Part shown: positions 8,025 through 16,552 of the stretch, piece by piece
Numbering within the stretch: the stretch's first letter is position 1
How the letters are laid out: each line of letters starts with the position of its first letter
IMG/VR virus record: IMGVR_UViG_3300009158_000031
Location: 62,001-126,000 of that record
Source of the DNA: a virus
Strand: one strand, 5' to 3'
Length of the DNA stretch: 64,000 nucleotides
Position numbers and translations under genes: made by a program
Notes under the pieces: generated by a model
Seen by the model: the letters and a program-made list of their open reading frames with translations, nothing else
What the model was told of the DNA's origin: nothing
Database searches by the model: none

Positions 8025-8209
8025 TGAATAATGCCTGGCTATATAACAGAAACCGAATAATGCGTCAACGATCAGATGAGCAATTACTTCAACAAATGAC
8101 AAATGCTCAACCAATTGATTTGCCTTTAGAGCAAACGATGTTACTTTTGTTAAATGACGATATCACAACCGTTACATCAATAGGAACCGGTTTAACTGGT
8201 CCTGCATAA
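8024..8209 (+). CDS. Small hypothetical protein
   Basis: 61 aa, unrecognised: a basic N-terminal half (YNRNRIMRQRSDEQLLQQM), then PIDLPLEQTMLLLLNDDITTV. The start overlaps the preceding stop (TAATG), which supports translation by coupling. It is the last gene before the long gp32 leader. Confidence 0.5.
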   Translation: MNNAWLYNRNRIMRQRSDEQLLQQMTNAQPIDLPLEQTMLLLLNDDITTVTSIGTGLTGPA

Positions 8210-8399
8210 TTTTTTGAAACCGAAATCTCATTTGAAGTGAGATACATATAATAATTATAACATCTAAAAAATGTTATAACCAAGTAAGTAGAACAAGCTT
8301 AGATTAGGTGAAACTAATTTAATCCGGAGTAAGTAAGTGAATCTAAGATTTAAGTAAGTTCATATTAAATAAACAACGTAAATAAAAAAGTAAGTAAAC
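8210..8399 (+). promoter_or_regulatory. gp32 leader with hairpins and AAGTAAGT repeats
   Basis: This 190-base non-coding stretch precedes gp32. It holds hairpin ATCTCA/TGAGAT near 8226, a strong hairpin TTATAACAT/ATGTTATAA near 8258-8282, a longer-range pair CTTAGATT (8298-8305) with AATCTAAG (8340-8347), and four copies of an AGTAAGT motif (about 8283, 8328, 8353 and 8390), the last abutting the start codon. In T4, gp32 represses its own translation by binding a structured leader and the adjoining unstructured repeats. I infer the same kind of control here. Confidence 0.55.
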
Positions 8400-9323
8400 A
8401 TGGAAAACAAATTCGACATCTTTAATCTGTCTTTGGAAGATTTCAAAACAGAAGAAAAACCAAAATCTGGTCAGGATCTTTACAAAACAGATCCTAAATT
8501 ATCTAAGGACTCTATCTACAGAGCAATCGTTCGTTTCATACCGAACGTTAAAAACCCAAAGAAATCTTTCGTTAAAAAATTCTCATACTGGTTGGAAGAC
8601 GCAGGTGGAAATGGATTTTACGTAGATTGTCCTTCATCAATTGGTGACAAATCAATTATTCAAGACACTTTCTGGAAGCTATACAAATCGGAATCCGCTT
8701 TCGATAAAAAACAAGCTGAAAAGATTAAACGTAAAGAGTACTACTACTCTCTTGTTTATATCATGAAAGATCCACAACGTCCTGAATACGAAAACACCGT
8801 ACAAATCCTTCGTTACCCTCGTGCCGTTAAGAAATTAATCGATTCGCAAATTCAACCAGATGTTACTGATTTGGAAATGGGAACCGAACCAACTAACGTT
8901 TTCGACTTCTTCGAAGGAAAAGACTTCTCATTAAAAGTTACAATGAAAGGTGGTTATTGGAATTATGACGAATGTAAATTCGCTCAAGCTAAAACTCCTA
9001 TCACGGTAAATGCAGTTAAAATGGATAACAATTCAGAATCACGTAAAATGATTATGGACCTTTACGAAGGTGCTGCTGATATTGAAATCTATGACTTCAA
9101 ACAATGGGATGAAGAATTAAGAAATAAGGTTAACAACGTATTGAGTGAAATTACAGGAAATCCCGGTGCTGCTTATAATGCAGTCACTTCTCCTGCTAAA
9201 ACTGCTTCAGCTCCTCAACGAACTGAATCTGCTCCTAAAAAAGAAGAATCAATTCCTACTCCATCTAATCCAGGTACCGATGAAAACATCGAGGATTGGT
9301 TGAAAGAATTTGATATCAAGTAA
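8400..9323 (+). CDS. 32: Single-stranded DNA-binding protein gp32
   Basis: 307 aa, about the length of T4 gp32 (301). It coats ssDNA at the replication fork and in recombination and recruits partners through an acidic tail. Support: the core stretch KFSYWLEDAGGNGFYVDCPSS, the aromatic-rich EYYYSLVYIMKDPQRPE (about 113-129) and VTMKGGYWNYDECKF, then a Ser/Pro/Ala linker and acidic tail ENIEDWLKEFDIK. T4 gp32 has a His/Cys zinc site; here I see only two well-separated cysteines, so that zinc site appears lost. A long structured leader precedes the gene and a terminator follows it. Confidence 0.88.
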   Translation: MENKFDIFNLSLEDFKTEEKPKSGQDLYKTDPKLSKDSIYRAIVRFIPNVKNPKKSFVKKFSYWLEDAGGNGFYVDCPSSIGDKSIIQDTFWKLYKSESAFDKKQAEKIKRKEYYYSLVYIMKDPQRPEYENTVQILRYPRAVKKLIDSQIQPDVTDLEMGTEPTNVFDFFEGKDFSLKVTMKGGYWNYDECKFAQAKTPITVNAVKMDNNSESRKMIMDLYEGAADIEIYDFKQWDEELRNKVNNVLSEITGNPGAAYNAVTSPAKTASAPQRTESAPKKEESIPTPSNPGTDENIEDWLKEFDIK

Positions 9324-9351
9324 TCAAATCTTATTAACACAAATTCATAAA

Positions 9352-9376
9352 GGGGTTCTATATGGACCCCTTTTTT
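9352..9376 (+). terminator. Rho-independent terminator after gp32
   Basis: Stem GGGGTTC/GGACCCC with loop TATAT, followed by six T (9371-9376). It overlaps an ATG at 9362, which argues that the primase starts further downstream at 9389. Confidence 0.8.
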
Positions 9377-9388
9377 CTTATAATAAAT

Positions 9389-10459
9389 ATGGAATTAAAA
9401 GAATCTTCGAGGAATCATATTACATCGTTGATAGATTCAATTCTCCATGAACAATTTTCAGGAGAAAAGGCACAACCAAAAATATATCGAGATCGTATAA
9501 ATTTTGCATGCCCTTATTGTGGCGATTCACATGGTGCTCACAAGAAACGTGGAAATATTTATTGGAAAAATTTAAAATTTCATTGCTACAATGGTGGATG
9601 TCCTAAACCACATACTACGGTAGTTGATTTTTTAAAAGATCATGGAAAATCTTTCAATAAGAAAGATGAACTTATTTATGTACTAGATTTTATTCAAGCA
9701 AATACGATTGTAGTACCAACTAAAGATTATCTTCAAGTAGGTATATTTGGCGAACTTCGAAAAGGTGCAATACCTTTAATTGAAGTAAAAACCAAGCTAA
9801 ATCTAATTGATCCAAATAAGAATTTAAGAATTGAAGCATATTTAAAAGCTCGATTCATGCATTACAAAATGGAATTCTTTGCATACGATCCTAAACGAGA
9901 TCAACTCTACATATTCAATCTAACACCAGATAAACAAAGTGTATTAGGTTGGCAAATTCGTAATTTCGGTAAAAGAACCGATGAAGCAAAATATGTAAGT
10001 TATAATATGGAAAAAATGCATCTCATCGTTCGAGAAAAACTTCTAGAAGGAAGTGGTGAAACGGTAATGCGTTTAAATACTTTATCACTTTTCTTCAATA
10101 TAATGTTAACCGACTTTACTCAAATGGTAACTGTATTTGAAGGTCCAATGGATGCATTTCTTTGTAAAAATGCAATAGCACTTTCAGGAATCGATAAACC
10201 ATTTGATATGTTTAATGAAATGCCTAATATGCGTTATCTATTTGATAATGATTATATTGGCAGAAAGAAAATGGAAGATATCTTAAAGAAAAAACGATCA
10301 GTATTTATGTGGAATAAAATCATAAGAGATTATAAGATACGTGAAAAGGTGAAAGATCTACAAGATCTATTCGCTTATTGTTGGAAAACTAAGAATGAAG
10401 CAATTAAAAATTATGGTGAATACTTTACATCAAATCCCCTCGATATCAGATCTGTATAG
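9389..10459 (+). CDS. 61: DNA primase gp61
   Basis: 356 aa from the ATG at 9389 (MELKESSRNH); the upstream ATG at 9362 lies inside the gp32 terminator. It makes RNA primers for lagging-strand synthesis with the gp41 helicase. An N-terminal zinc ribbon is visible: CPYCGDSHGAH (C about 41 and 44), then FHCYNGGCPKPH. The Toprim core follows: FEGPMDAFLCKNAIA (E about 251) and YLFDNDYIG (D about 286, 288), then KVKDLQDLF near the end. T4 gp61 is 342 aa. Confidence 0.85.
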   Translation: MELKESSRNHITSLIDSILHEQFSGEKAQPKIYRDRINFACPYCGDSHGAHKKRGNIYWKNLKFHCYNGGCPKPHTTVVDFLKDHGKSFNKKDELIYVLDFIQANTIVVPTKDYLQVGIFGELRKGAIPLIEVKTKLNLIDPNKNLRIEAYLKARFMHYKMEFFAYDPKRDQLYIFNLTPDKQSVLGWQIRNFGKRTDEAKYVSYNMEKMHLIVREKLLEGSGETVMRLNTLSLFFNIMLTDFTQMVTVFEGPMDAFLCKNAIALSGIDKPFDMFNEMPNMRYLFDNDYIGRKKMEDILKKKRSVFMWNKIIRDYKIREKVKDLQDLFAYCWKTKNEAIKNYGEYFTSNPLDIRSV

Positions 10460-10460
10460 A

Positions 10461-10673
10461 ATGGAAAACGAAGCTAAAAAACTCGAAGAATTTGAGGAAC
10501 AAAATCTCAAAGCGCCAATAGATTTTATCGCATCCGAGAAATTAGTAGCCGAAGATCTACATAAACAATTTGAGATTCCCAGCATAAAATATAAAGAAAG
10601 ACCCAAAAATAAGGGTAAGGCCATTGTGGTAAAACCTAATCGAAAACAAAAGGCTACTAATAATTTATTTTAA
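10461..10673 (+). CDS. Small hypothetical protein
   Basis: 70 aa from the ATG at 10461; the frame is open upstream, but that part overlaps the primase and reads like out-of-frame sequence. The product is charged and partly coiled (MENEAKKLEEFEEQNLKAP) with a basic C-terminus (KGKAIVVKPNRKQKATNNLF). It lies between primase and uvsY and overlaps the uvsY start by one base. No function recognised. Confidence 0.6.
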   Translation: MENEAKKLEEFEEQNLKAPIDFIASEKLVAEDLHKQFEIPSIKYKERPKNKGKAIVVKPNRKQKATNNLF

Positions 10674-11119
10674 TGACACCAGAAGAACAAAAAGTCGAAA
10701 CCTTAGATACCGCATTAACATCTGAAAGAGATGATTTTTCAGTAAAGATTCTTGAGCTAATCAAGAGTATTAACGATGTATCTAAAATTGCAGAGGCTCA
10801 AGTTCTTATGTTATCTTATCGTCACATGATGGTTGATAAGATAACTAAATATCGAGTAGCACTTTACAAAAAGAAAACATCGGATTCAAATTATCGAAAA
10901 CTTCGATATGAATATTATAAAACTCAACATGATGTTAGATTAGATCATCGAGAAATTAACCAATACATTGATTCGGATATGGCACTTAGAATCCGTCAAA
11001 CTGAATTACTAGAATCTCAAGTAAACTTCTTTCAACAATGTGTTGAAACTCTCGATAAAATGGGATTCTCAATAAAGAATCGAATACAAATCGAGGAAAT
11101 TAATCAACGAGCATACTAA
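10673..11119 (+). CDS. uvsY: Recombination mediator UvsY
   Basis: 148 aa (T4 UvsY is 137). UvsY loads UvsX recombinase onto gp32-covered ssDNA. The C-terminal half aligns by eye with T4 UvsY: an Y-x-K spaced region, then EINQYIDSDMALRIRQTELL, FFQQCVETLDKMGFSIKN (T4 has a very similar LD-x-I-K-S-R-G-F-A-I-K block) and a short terminal helix. The gene directly precedes uvsW, overlapping it by one base, as uvsY and uvsW are neighbours in T4. All three T4 mediator and remodelling proteins (UvsX, UvsY, UvsW) are thus present. Confidence 0.82.
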   Translation: MTPEEQKVETLDTALTSERDDFSVKILELIKSINDVSKIAEAQVLMLSYRHMMVDKITKYRVALYKKKTSDSNYRKLRYEYYKTQHDVRLDHREINQYIDSDMALRIRQTELLESQVNFFQQCVETLDKMGFSIKNRIQIEEINQRAY

Positions 11120-12642
11120 TGGAATGGAACTTAACACATAACGATAAAATACTTACTTTAGTTTCTGCAACGGAAATGGAGATAGAACAACTCAATTTGA
11201 CATTTGAACGTGAAGTAGCAAATGCCAAATGGGATCCAAGAGTAAAGAAAGGTTGGTGGAATGGGAAAATTTCTTATTTCAAATCAAACCGATATCTTCC
11301 TGCTGGATTATGGGATGAACTAGTAGGATTAGGAAGACAATATAATTTTGAACTTAAAATCAATGGTATTGAACGTAAATTCGATCGAGATATTACGATG
11401 GAAGATTTACAAGCTTGGGTTGATGATCGTTGGAAAGATGCTAAGATGAAACCTCGAGATTATCAAGTTGAAGCCGTATTCAATATTGTTAAATATCAAA
11501 ATTGTTTAGCTGAACTTGCTACATCTGCTGGTAAGACCTTAATTACTTACATGGCAATCGCCTATTTGCTAGAAACTCAAAGATCTCACAAGATTTTAAT
11601 GATCGTTCCTACCGTTGACCTTGTTGTACAAGGAACAGAAGATTTTTATGAATATAACGAAGAGTCTTGTAGATTAAAGCTAGACATTCAACAAATATTT
11701 GCTGGATCTATTATTCGAGAAAAATCTAACGTAGTTATCGGTACATATCAATCTCTGGTTAAAAAAGAAAAATCATATTTCGACGAATTCGATGCTGTTA
11801 TTGTAGATGAAACTCATAAAGCTAAATCTGCATCAATTAAAACTATTCTTGAAAAATGTGAAAACGCAACAAGGAAATTTGGTTTATCTGGAACTATTCC
11901 AAAACCAGGAACTCTTGATAGATTAACTCTTATGGCATATACCGGACCGGTTATATCTAATGTTCGTGCTGATTTTTTAATTGAACAAGGACATATCACT
12001 CCATGTGAAGTATATGTAGTTGAAATGGATTATGCCACTAAAGAAGTTAAAGAAGGATTCAAAACTTTATTTCAAAGATCAGAAGATGATCGTAAGAAGC
12101 TACTTCATATGGAACAAAATTATGCAATCCAATCCGAAGAACGATTAGATTTTATTACCGATCTAATTCTAAAGAACAAGAAAAATGCATTAGTTCTTTT
12201 TTATCGAATCGAATATGGCCAAAAAATATTCAATAAGCTAAGAGATAAAACCGATCGAAGAGTACTTTACATAGATGGTGGAATTGACAAAGATGTCAGA
12301 GAAACTCATCGTGAAGCCCTCGAAGAAGGTGAAGAGAAAATAATGATTGCATCATATGGAACTTTCTCAACCGGTATCAACGTAAAGAATATTCATACGG
12401 TATATCTAACTGAATCATTCAAATCAGAAGTAATTATTCGTCAATCTATTGGTAGAGGATTAAGATTACATGAAGATAAGAAAAAACTTCTCATAGTTGA
12501 CTTCGTGGATGATTTTAGATCAGGAAAATTTCAAAACTACTTATATAAGCACTCTATAGCTCGTCAAGCTATCTACGACGATCAAAACTTTCCATACACC
12601 ATAAAAACCGTAGATCTTCAGAGAATATATAATAAAAAATAG
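11119..12642 (+). CDS. uvsW: Recombination helicase UvsW
   Basis: 507 aa (T4 UvsW about 503). This superfamily 2 helicase unwinds R-loops and branched DNA and drives the switch from origin- to recombination-dependent replication. Motifs: Q-motif region MKPRDYQVEAV, Walker A ELATSAGKTL (about 132-141), DETHKAKS (motif II, about 232), FGLSGTIPKP (motif III), YGTFSTGINVKNIH (motif V) and RQSIGRGLRLHEDK (motif VI). The N-terminal about 90 residues match the small UvsW DNA-binding domain region (DPRVKKGWWNGKISYF). Confidence 0.92.
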   Translation: MEWNLTHNDKILTLVSATEMEIEQLNLTFEREVANAKWDPRVKKGWWNGKISYFKSNRYLPAGLWDELVGLGRQYNFELKINGIERKFDRDITMEDLQAWVDDRWKDAKMKPRDYQVEAVFNIVKYQNCLAELATSAGKTLITYMAIAYLLETQRSHKILMIVPTVDLVVQGTEDFYEYNEESCRLKLDIQQIFAGSIIREKSNVVIGTYQSLVKKEKSYFDEFDAVIVDETHKAKSASIKTILEKCENATRKFGLSGTIPKPGTLDRLTLMAYTGPVISNVRADFLIEQGHITPCEVYVVEMDYATKEVKEGFKTLFQRSEDDRKKLLHMEQNYAIQSEERLDFITDLILKNKKNALVLFYRIEYGQKIFNKLRDKTDRRVLYIDGGIDKDVRETHREALEEGEEKIMIASYGTFSTGINVKNIHTVYLTESFKSEVIIRQSIGRGLRLHEDKKKLLIVDFVDDFRSGKFQNYLYKHSIARQAIYDDQNFPYTIKTVDLQRIYNKK

Positions 12643-12652
12643 TAGACTCAGA

Positions 12653-12859
12653 ATGGCGATACTAAAGTTCAAACAATTTCGTAATGTACGAAATGAGACT
12701 AAAGCGACTAAATTAAAAGAGAAAGCCTCAACTGCTTTCAAAGAAGCATATTATTCTAAATTAGAAGCTTTAGGTGCTAAAGATGCATCTGAATTAAATG
12801 ATGCTCAGCTTACTCAATTCTTAGATGAATTAAAAACCTACCGAAACCAACAATCATAA
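12653..12859 (+). CDS. Small basic helical protein
   Basis: 68 aa. The start MAILKFKQFRNVRNETKA loosely recalls the capsid-targeting-like motif (F-x-x-F...N-E/T) but is divergent. The rest is a charged helix (LKEKASTAFKEAYYSKLEAL, ELNDAQLTQFLDEL). Its stop overlaps the next start (TAATGG). Function unknown; a small prohead-core or internal protein is possible. Confidence 0.55.
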   Translation: MAILKFKQFRNVRNETKATKLKEKASTAFKEAYYSKLEALGAKDASELNDAQLTQFLDELKTYRNQQS

Positions 12860-14085
12860 TGGCAGAACTACAATCATTAAAGTCGATATTTCAAAGAGAA
12901 GGCTTGGAATTCATCCAAAAACTTTTCAACAATTTTGTGGTTGTTTCTGAGAAAGTTGGTGGGACTAGATTTGCATTTGAAAAAACCGAAAATGGTTTAT
13001 CTTTCTTTAAGAAGGAAGGTAAAATCACTAAGGTCGATAGATCTTTATCTAAATTATACGAACAACCTATTAGGTATATTGAAACTTTATCCAAAGATAT
13101 TATAAAAGAACTTCCTGAAGGTTATCGTTATGGATTCCGATACTTCTTAAATACCAAACCGGAAGCTATTCAATATGATAATATGCCTCTCAATGGTTTA
13201 ATTCTAACCGATCTTCAAAGAACATCTGATGGAAAAATGATTGAAGATCCTAAAATTCTTCAAAAAATATCAGATCTTTTAACCGTTCAATCACCTCCAA
13301 TTATTTGGTATGGTAAATTAGACGACGCTCAAAAAGAAGACCTTTTGACATTTATAAAGACGGCAGAATCCGAGCTAACTTTACTTTATAAAACCTCTTC
13401 ATTTACAAAATATGTGGTTTCTATACTGAATCCAAAGTTAAAGAAAACTGCACTTAATAATGATTTGAACAAACCGATTGATTCAATCATATTCAAATTC
13501 ATATCTGATGAAAATCAAGAAACCGTCTCTGCTAAAGTAGTAGATCCCATTATTGCAAATGTAAACCGCGATAAAAAAGTTGATAGAGAACCAACGGATA
13601 TGTATGGAATTATCCTATCTGATATCGTTGAATTTCTTAAAATTACCGGTCTTGGCCAATATAGTTTAAAAGAAACTGAAGAAGAGGAAAGATTCCTTGA
13701 GTTAATGTGCTTGGTATATAATAAATATATTAAGAAAAATGAATACAAATATGAAGGCGTAGAAATGGATCCTCTTTCATTTAATTCGGTTCCTCAATTT
13801 GATCTTAATATCGGATTCATTACTAACGAAGAAACTCGCGAATTCCTAGAGAAATCTAAAATGAATAAAATCATATTCCGAATTCTTGTATCTTCTATAA
13901 TTAAACCCAAGAAGAAACCTACCGGAACTCTTACCGATCTTCTCTTAAAAGAACTTAAATTGATTGCCGATAAGATTTCCATCAAAGTTCAAGGCAAATC
14001 AGACACAAACAAAAATGAAGGTCTTGCAACATTTGAAGACTTCCTAAAAAGAAAACAGGAAGGTAAATATATAATAAAAGACTAA
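12859..14085 (+). CDS. Ligase-like nucleotidyltransferase-fold protein
   Basis: 408 aa. Order and spacing of motifs suggest the ATP/RNA-DNA ligase nucleotidyltransferase fold: motif I-like SEKVGGTRFAF (K-x-x-G-x-R, about 31-41), FFKKEGKITKVDR, a motif III-like YRYGFRYFLN (about 90-99), LNGLILTDL, then a motif IV/V-like SIIFKFISD...VSAKVVDP (about 210-230). The usual aspartate of K-x-D-G is a glycine here, so activity is uncertain. Similar proteins occur in T4-like marine phages, to my memory without an assigned role. It could be an inactive homologue or an RNA ligase. It sits between uvsW and a run of internal-protein candidates. Confidence 0.45.
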   Translation: MAELQSLKSIFQREGLEFIQKLFNNFVVVSEKVGGTRFAFEKTENGLSFFKKEGKITKVDRSLSKLYEQPIRYIETLSKDIIKELPEGYRYGFRYFLNTKPEAIQYDNMPLNGLILTDLQRTSDGKMIEDPKILQKISDLLTVQSPPIIWYGKLDDAQKEDLLTFIKTAESELTLLYKTSSFTKYVVSILNPKLKKTALNNDLNKPIDSIIFKFISDENQETVSAKVVDPIIANVNRDKKVDREPTDMYGIILSDIVEFLKITGLGQYSLKETEEEERFLELMCLVYNKYIKKNEYKYEGVEMDPLSFNSVPQFDLNIGFITNEETREFLEKSKMNKIIFRILVSSIIKPKKKPTGTLTDLLLKELKLIADKISIKVQGKSDTNKNEGLATFEDFLKRKQEGKYIIKD

Positions 14086-14093
14086 AACACCAA

Positions 14094-14354
14094 ATGAAAG
14101 CTATTCCAAAATTTAATGAGTTTAAAACTGTAGGTATGAATGAAGCCCATGATAATGTTGAGCATTACATGTTCTTTAAGAATATCGAAACTATTAAAAT
14201 GATGATCGATGATCTTATGCAAATGAATCCTACTGAAGTAGATATGCTTTTGAATAATGGACACGATTGGGCAGCTGATCATATTGCATCTTCAAAAGAT
14301 GATATTCAAGAAGTTACTGACTTCCTTAAAGGAGAAATAAAACAACAATCATAA
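14094..14354 (+). CDS. Internal-protein candidate with capsid-targeting-like N-terminus
   Basis: 86 aa. Starts MKAIPKFNEFKTVGMNEAHDN, a longer version of the shared motif with M-N-E/A as the likely cut. The mature part would be a mostly helical, acidic protein of about 70 residues (MFFKNIETIKMMIDDLMQM, HDWAADHIASSKDDI). No known domain. I infer packaging in the head. Confidence 0.55.
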   Translation: MKAIPKFNEFKTVGMNEAHDNVEHYMFFKNIETIKMMIDDLMQMNPTEVDMLLNNGHDWAADHIASSKDDIQEVTDFLKGEIKQQS

Positions 14355-14369
14355 AAAAAACATCTAAGT

Positions 14370-14726
14370 ATGTCACAAGATCTAAACGAAGGAACTCATC
14401 AAATTAAACGCAAATATGCGGAACATGGAGCAATCAATGTATATGAAAGAGGTCCAATCAGAAACAAAATTATTGAATTCGTAAAAAACAAACATGTTAC
14501 GGAATCTGAACTTAAAGATTATGTTAAGAAATTAGCAGAAGATCGTGGAGCTGATTTTGACTCTAACAAATGGTTCAAAAGAAATGAAAGATATTTTGAA
14601 TCATATCAAAACCGAGGTCAACAAGTTTATACTCTTTCTAAATTTGGTCAACGAGTTTATGAGTATATTGTTAAAGCTCAAGCACAAAAACAAATCAACG
14701 AATCTGTTGGTTTATTCAAATTCTAA
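14370..14726 (+). CDS. Hypothetical protein, winged-helix-like
   Basis: 118 aa. N-terminus MSQDLNEGTHQIKRKYAEHG contains L-N-E/G. The middle (NKIIEFVKNKHVTESELKDYVKKL) and the part before the C-terminus (YTLSKFGQRVYEYI) read like a winged-helix core with a basic wing (WFKRNERYFES). DNA binding is a guess. It sits among internal-protein candidates. Confidence 0.5.
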   Translation: MSQDLNEGTHQIKRKYAEHGAINVYERGPIRNKIIEFVKNKHVTESELKDYVKKLAEDRGADFDSNKWFKRNERYFESYQNRGQQVYTLSKFGQRVYEYIVKAQAQKQINESVGLFKF

Positions 14727-14744
14727 ATAAAAATTAACATAAAT

Positions 14745-15770
14745 ATGAAATTACTTAACTTTAATGAGTTCATTACTCATCTAAATGAATCACAAGAACT
14801 TCTATTAGAAGCTTTCAATTCGAGCATTCTACAAAGCATCGTGACTAAACAACGTCAAGGAGGAATTGATAAGAAATTCTTTGATATGCTTTCTAAAAAC
14901 TATGGTATTGCTCCTTCTGAAGTAACTAACCTAGATATTAATATCGTTCAACCTGCAGATGCTGCTAAATATGCGGCTGCAAATCCAAATCAAATCTTAA
15001 TTTATTATTCAACAACTGAAAAGGAAAATCCTTATGTTTCCAAAGATGGTAAATATTACTACGGAACAATTAAAGCAGATGTTCCTTTAGCTATCGTTAA
15101 AGGTAAATTATTCATGGGGTTATCTTATGATCGTTGGGCTTCCAAAGGTGGAAAAGCCGTATATAAATTAGTTCCTGGAACCGATGCTGGTTCTTCATTA
15201 GGACTTGATAACAAACAAGGTAGTGGATATGGTTCTAGTGGAATCAATACCCTTAAGAAAATGGCAGATATTTCTGATATCGTTTATGCCATCAATCCGG
15301 ATACAGTTCCTTCATCTAAACAAACTAGAGATGATCGAAAAGAATCTAAATCTGGTGCTGCTGCTTTTATCGATGATAAACAATTTAAAGCGGACAATCA
15401 AGCTAGATATGAAGCTATTTTAAAAGATCGTGCTTCTAATGAAGATATTGATGCAATAGTTTCTGCCGCAATCGAAGAGCTTACTGCACAAATTAAAGCG
15501 GCCGTAGCTAAAAAGACCATGACCAAATATGGAGATATTCTTGTTGGAACTTCACCTAAAGGAAGAGAAGTTAAAATGAGTGATGCTGGTAATCATATGA
15601 GTAACATTCTTAGAGATTATGGTTATTATGCTCAAGGTAAAAATGATCAAGCTAAATCTGAAGAACGTTGGGGTGAAATGGACAAATACCAACGTGATAG
15701 ATCTGCTCAATATGCTAAATCTATTAAAGACGCTTATAACAAGATTAGTACTTTTAATTACGCTTGGTAA
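14745..15770 (+). CDS. Large internal-protein candidate with capsid-targeting-like N-terminus
   Basis: 341 aa. Begins MKLLNFNEFITHLNESQELLLEA, giving two possible processing points (L-N-E/S and L-L-E/A). The body has a Gly/Ser-rich segment (GSSLGLDNKQGSGYGSSG), then a charged helical domain ending KISTFNYAW. No enzyme motif recognised. Length and placement suggest an ejected or core protein, as T4 internal proteins share a common leader but differ in body. Confidence 0.55.
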   Translation: MKLLNFNEFITHLNESQELLLEAFNSSILQSIVTKQRQGGIDKKFFDMLSKNYGIAPSEVTNLDINIVQPADAAKYAAANPNQILIYYSTTEKENPYVSKDGKYYYGTIKADVPLAIVKGKLFMGLSYDRWASKGGKAVYKLVPGTDAGSSLGLDNKQGSGYGSSGINTLKKMADISDIVYAINPDTVPSSKQTRDDRKESKSGAAAFIDDKQFKADNQARYEAILKDRASNEDIDAIVSAAIEELTAQIKAAVAKKTMTKYGDILVGTSPKGREVKMSDAGNHMSNILRDYGYYAQGKNDQAKSEERWGEMDKYQRDRSAQYAKSIKDAYNKISTFNYAW

Positions 15771-15771
15771 T

Positions 15772-16278
15772 ATGCCATCAACTTCAATTGCACAACAAAG
15801 ACTTATGGGTCAGGCTTACGCTCTCAAAACTGGAGAGCTTAAGTCTTCTGACTTAGATCCTAAATATCGAAAACAAATAGAAGATCTAGCCGCATCAATG
15901 ACAGAAAAAGACCTAAAAGACTTTGCTGAAACATCACATAAAGGCCTACCACAAAAAATAAAAGAAAACTATAAAATGAATAAACACATACCTACGTTCG
16001 AATCTTTCATTAATGAAAACATTGATGTTAAATATTGGGCAGGATATAATGATGATGCTGGAGTTCAAGGACAAAGCAAACATTATTCAGATAAATCAAC
16101 AGATTTTGAGGATACCTTTGAAGATGCTGTTACTGAATGGAACCAAGAAGCTGATGGTGAAAATATGATAAAAGGTGCTCAAATTCAAAAGATCAAGAAA
16201 TTAGCACAAGAATTCTTCAAGAAAGCCGGTTGGATATCTGTTAATGTTGTCCAAGCAATGATTACTCAAGAATCTTAA
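15772..16278 (+). CDS. DUF3008-like domain fused to an internal-protein domain
   Basis: 168 aa from the ATG at 15772. Residues 1-65 (MPSTSIAQQRLMGQAYALK, ASMTEKDLKDFAETSHKGLP) match the small DUF3008-type family as I know it. Then, in the same frame, MNKHIPTFESFINENIDV begins at residue 69 (15976): a complete capsid-targeting-like leader in mid-protein. The linker KIKENYK looks like translated intergenic leader. Either the second half is also made from its own ATG at 15976, or prohead protease cuts the fusion at I-N-E/N. The C-terminal 100 residues are acidic with a helical end (KLAQEFFKKAGWISVNVV). Confidence 0.6.
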   Translation: MPSTSIAQQRLMGQAYALKTGELKSSDLDPKYRKQIEDLAASMTEKDLKDFAETSHKGLPQKIKENYKMNKHIPTFESFINENIDVKYWAGYNDDAGVQGQSKHYSDKSTDFEDTFEDAVTEWNQEADGENMIKGAQIQKIKKLAQEFFKKAGWISVNVVQAMITQES

Positions 16279-16280
16279 TA

Positions 16281-16517
16281 ATGAAACCTATAAAAGAAAA
16301 TACTTCTGCTGCAACACCTGCTTCTGTAAATGGAATGGGTGCTCCGGCATTGCCAGGTAATCCTGGAACTCAAGCTGGATTCGTCTCACAAAAGACAGGA
16401 TCCGGTGATATACCTTATTCGTTGGTTAAAGGCCAACCGAAGAAAAAGAAGAAATCCTCCTTCAAGAAATTTAAAGACTTCATTAAAGGAAGCGAGGAAG
16501 TTAGAACTGCCTTTTAA
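16281..16517 (+). CDS. Small basic protein carrying a capsid-protein N-arm motif
   Basis: 78 aa. Residues 16-49 match the N-terminal arm of the major capsid protein at 41.7 kb: VNGMGAPALPGNPGTQ here and VNGMGATRFPGNPGTQ there, followed in both by F, then G-S-G-D and a leucine. The C-terminus is strongly basic (KGQPKKKKKSSFKKFKDFIK). It begins 3 bases after the previous stop. I infer a capsid-associated or prohead-core protein that uses the same contact or processing signal as gp23. No enzyme motif. Confidence 0.55.
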   Translation: MKPIKENTSAATPASVNGMGAPALPGNPGTQAGFVSQKTGSGDIPYSLVKGQPKKKKKSSFKKFKDFIKGSEEVRTAF

Positions 16518-16552
16518 GTTAGCGGTCCTTAATAAAACAGAGAAAATGGACA

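Noticed and set aside
9362-9388. Primase start at 9362
   Set aside because: That ATG lies within the terminator stem after gp32; the ATG at 9389 follows the terminator and fits the family start.
10395-10460. Early start for the ORF ending at 10673
   Set aside because: The extra residues are the out-of-frame shadow of the primase C-terminus; the ATG at 10461 directly follows the primase stop.
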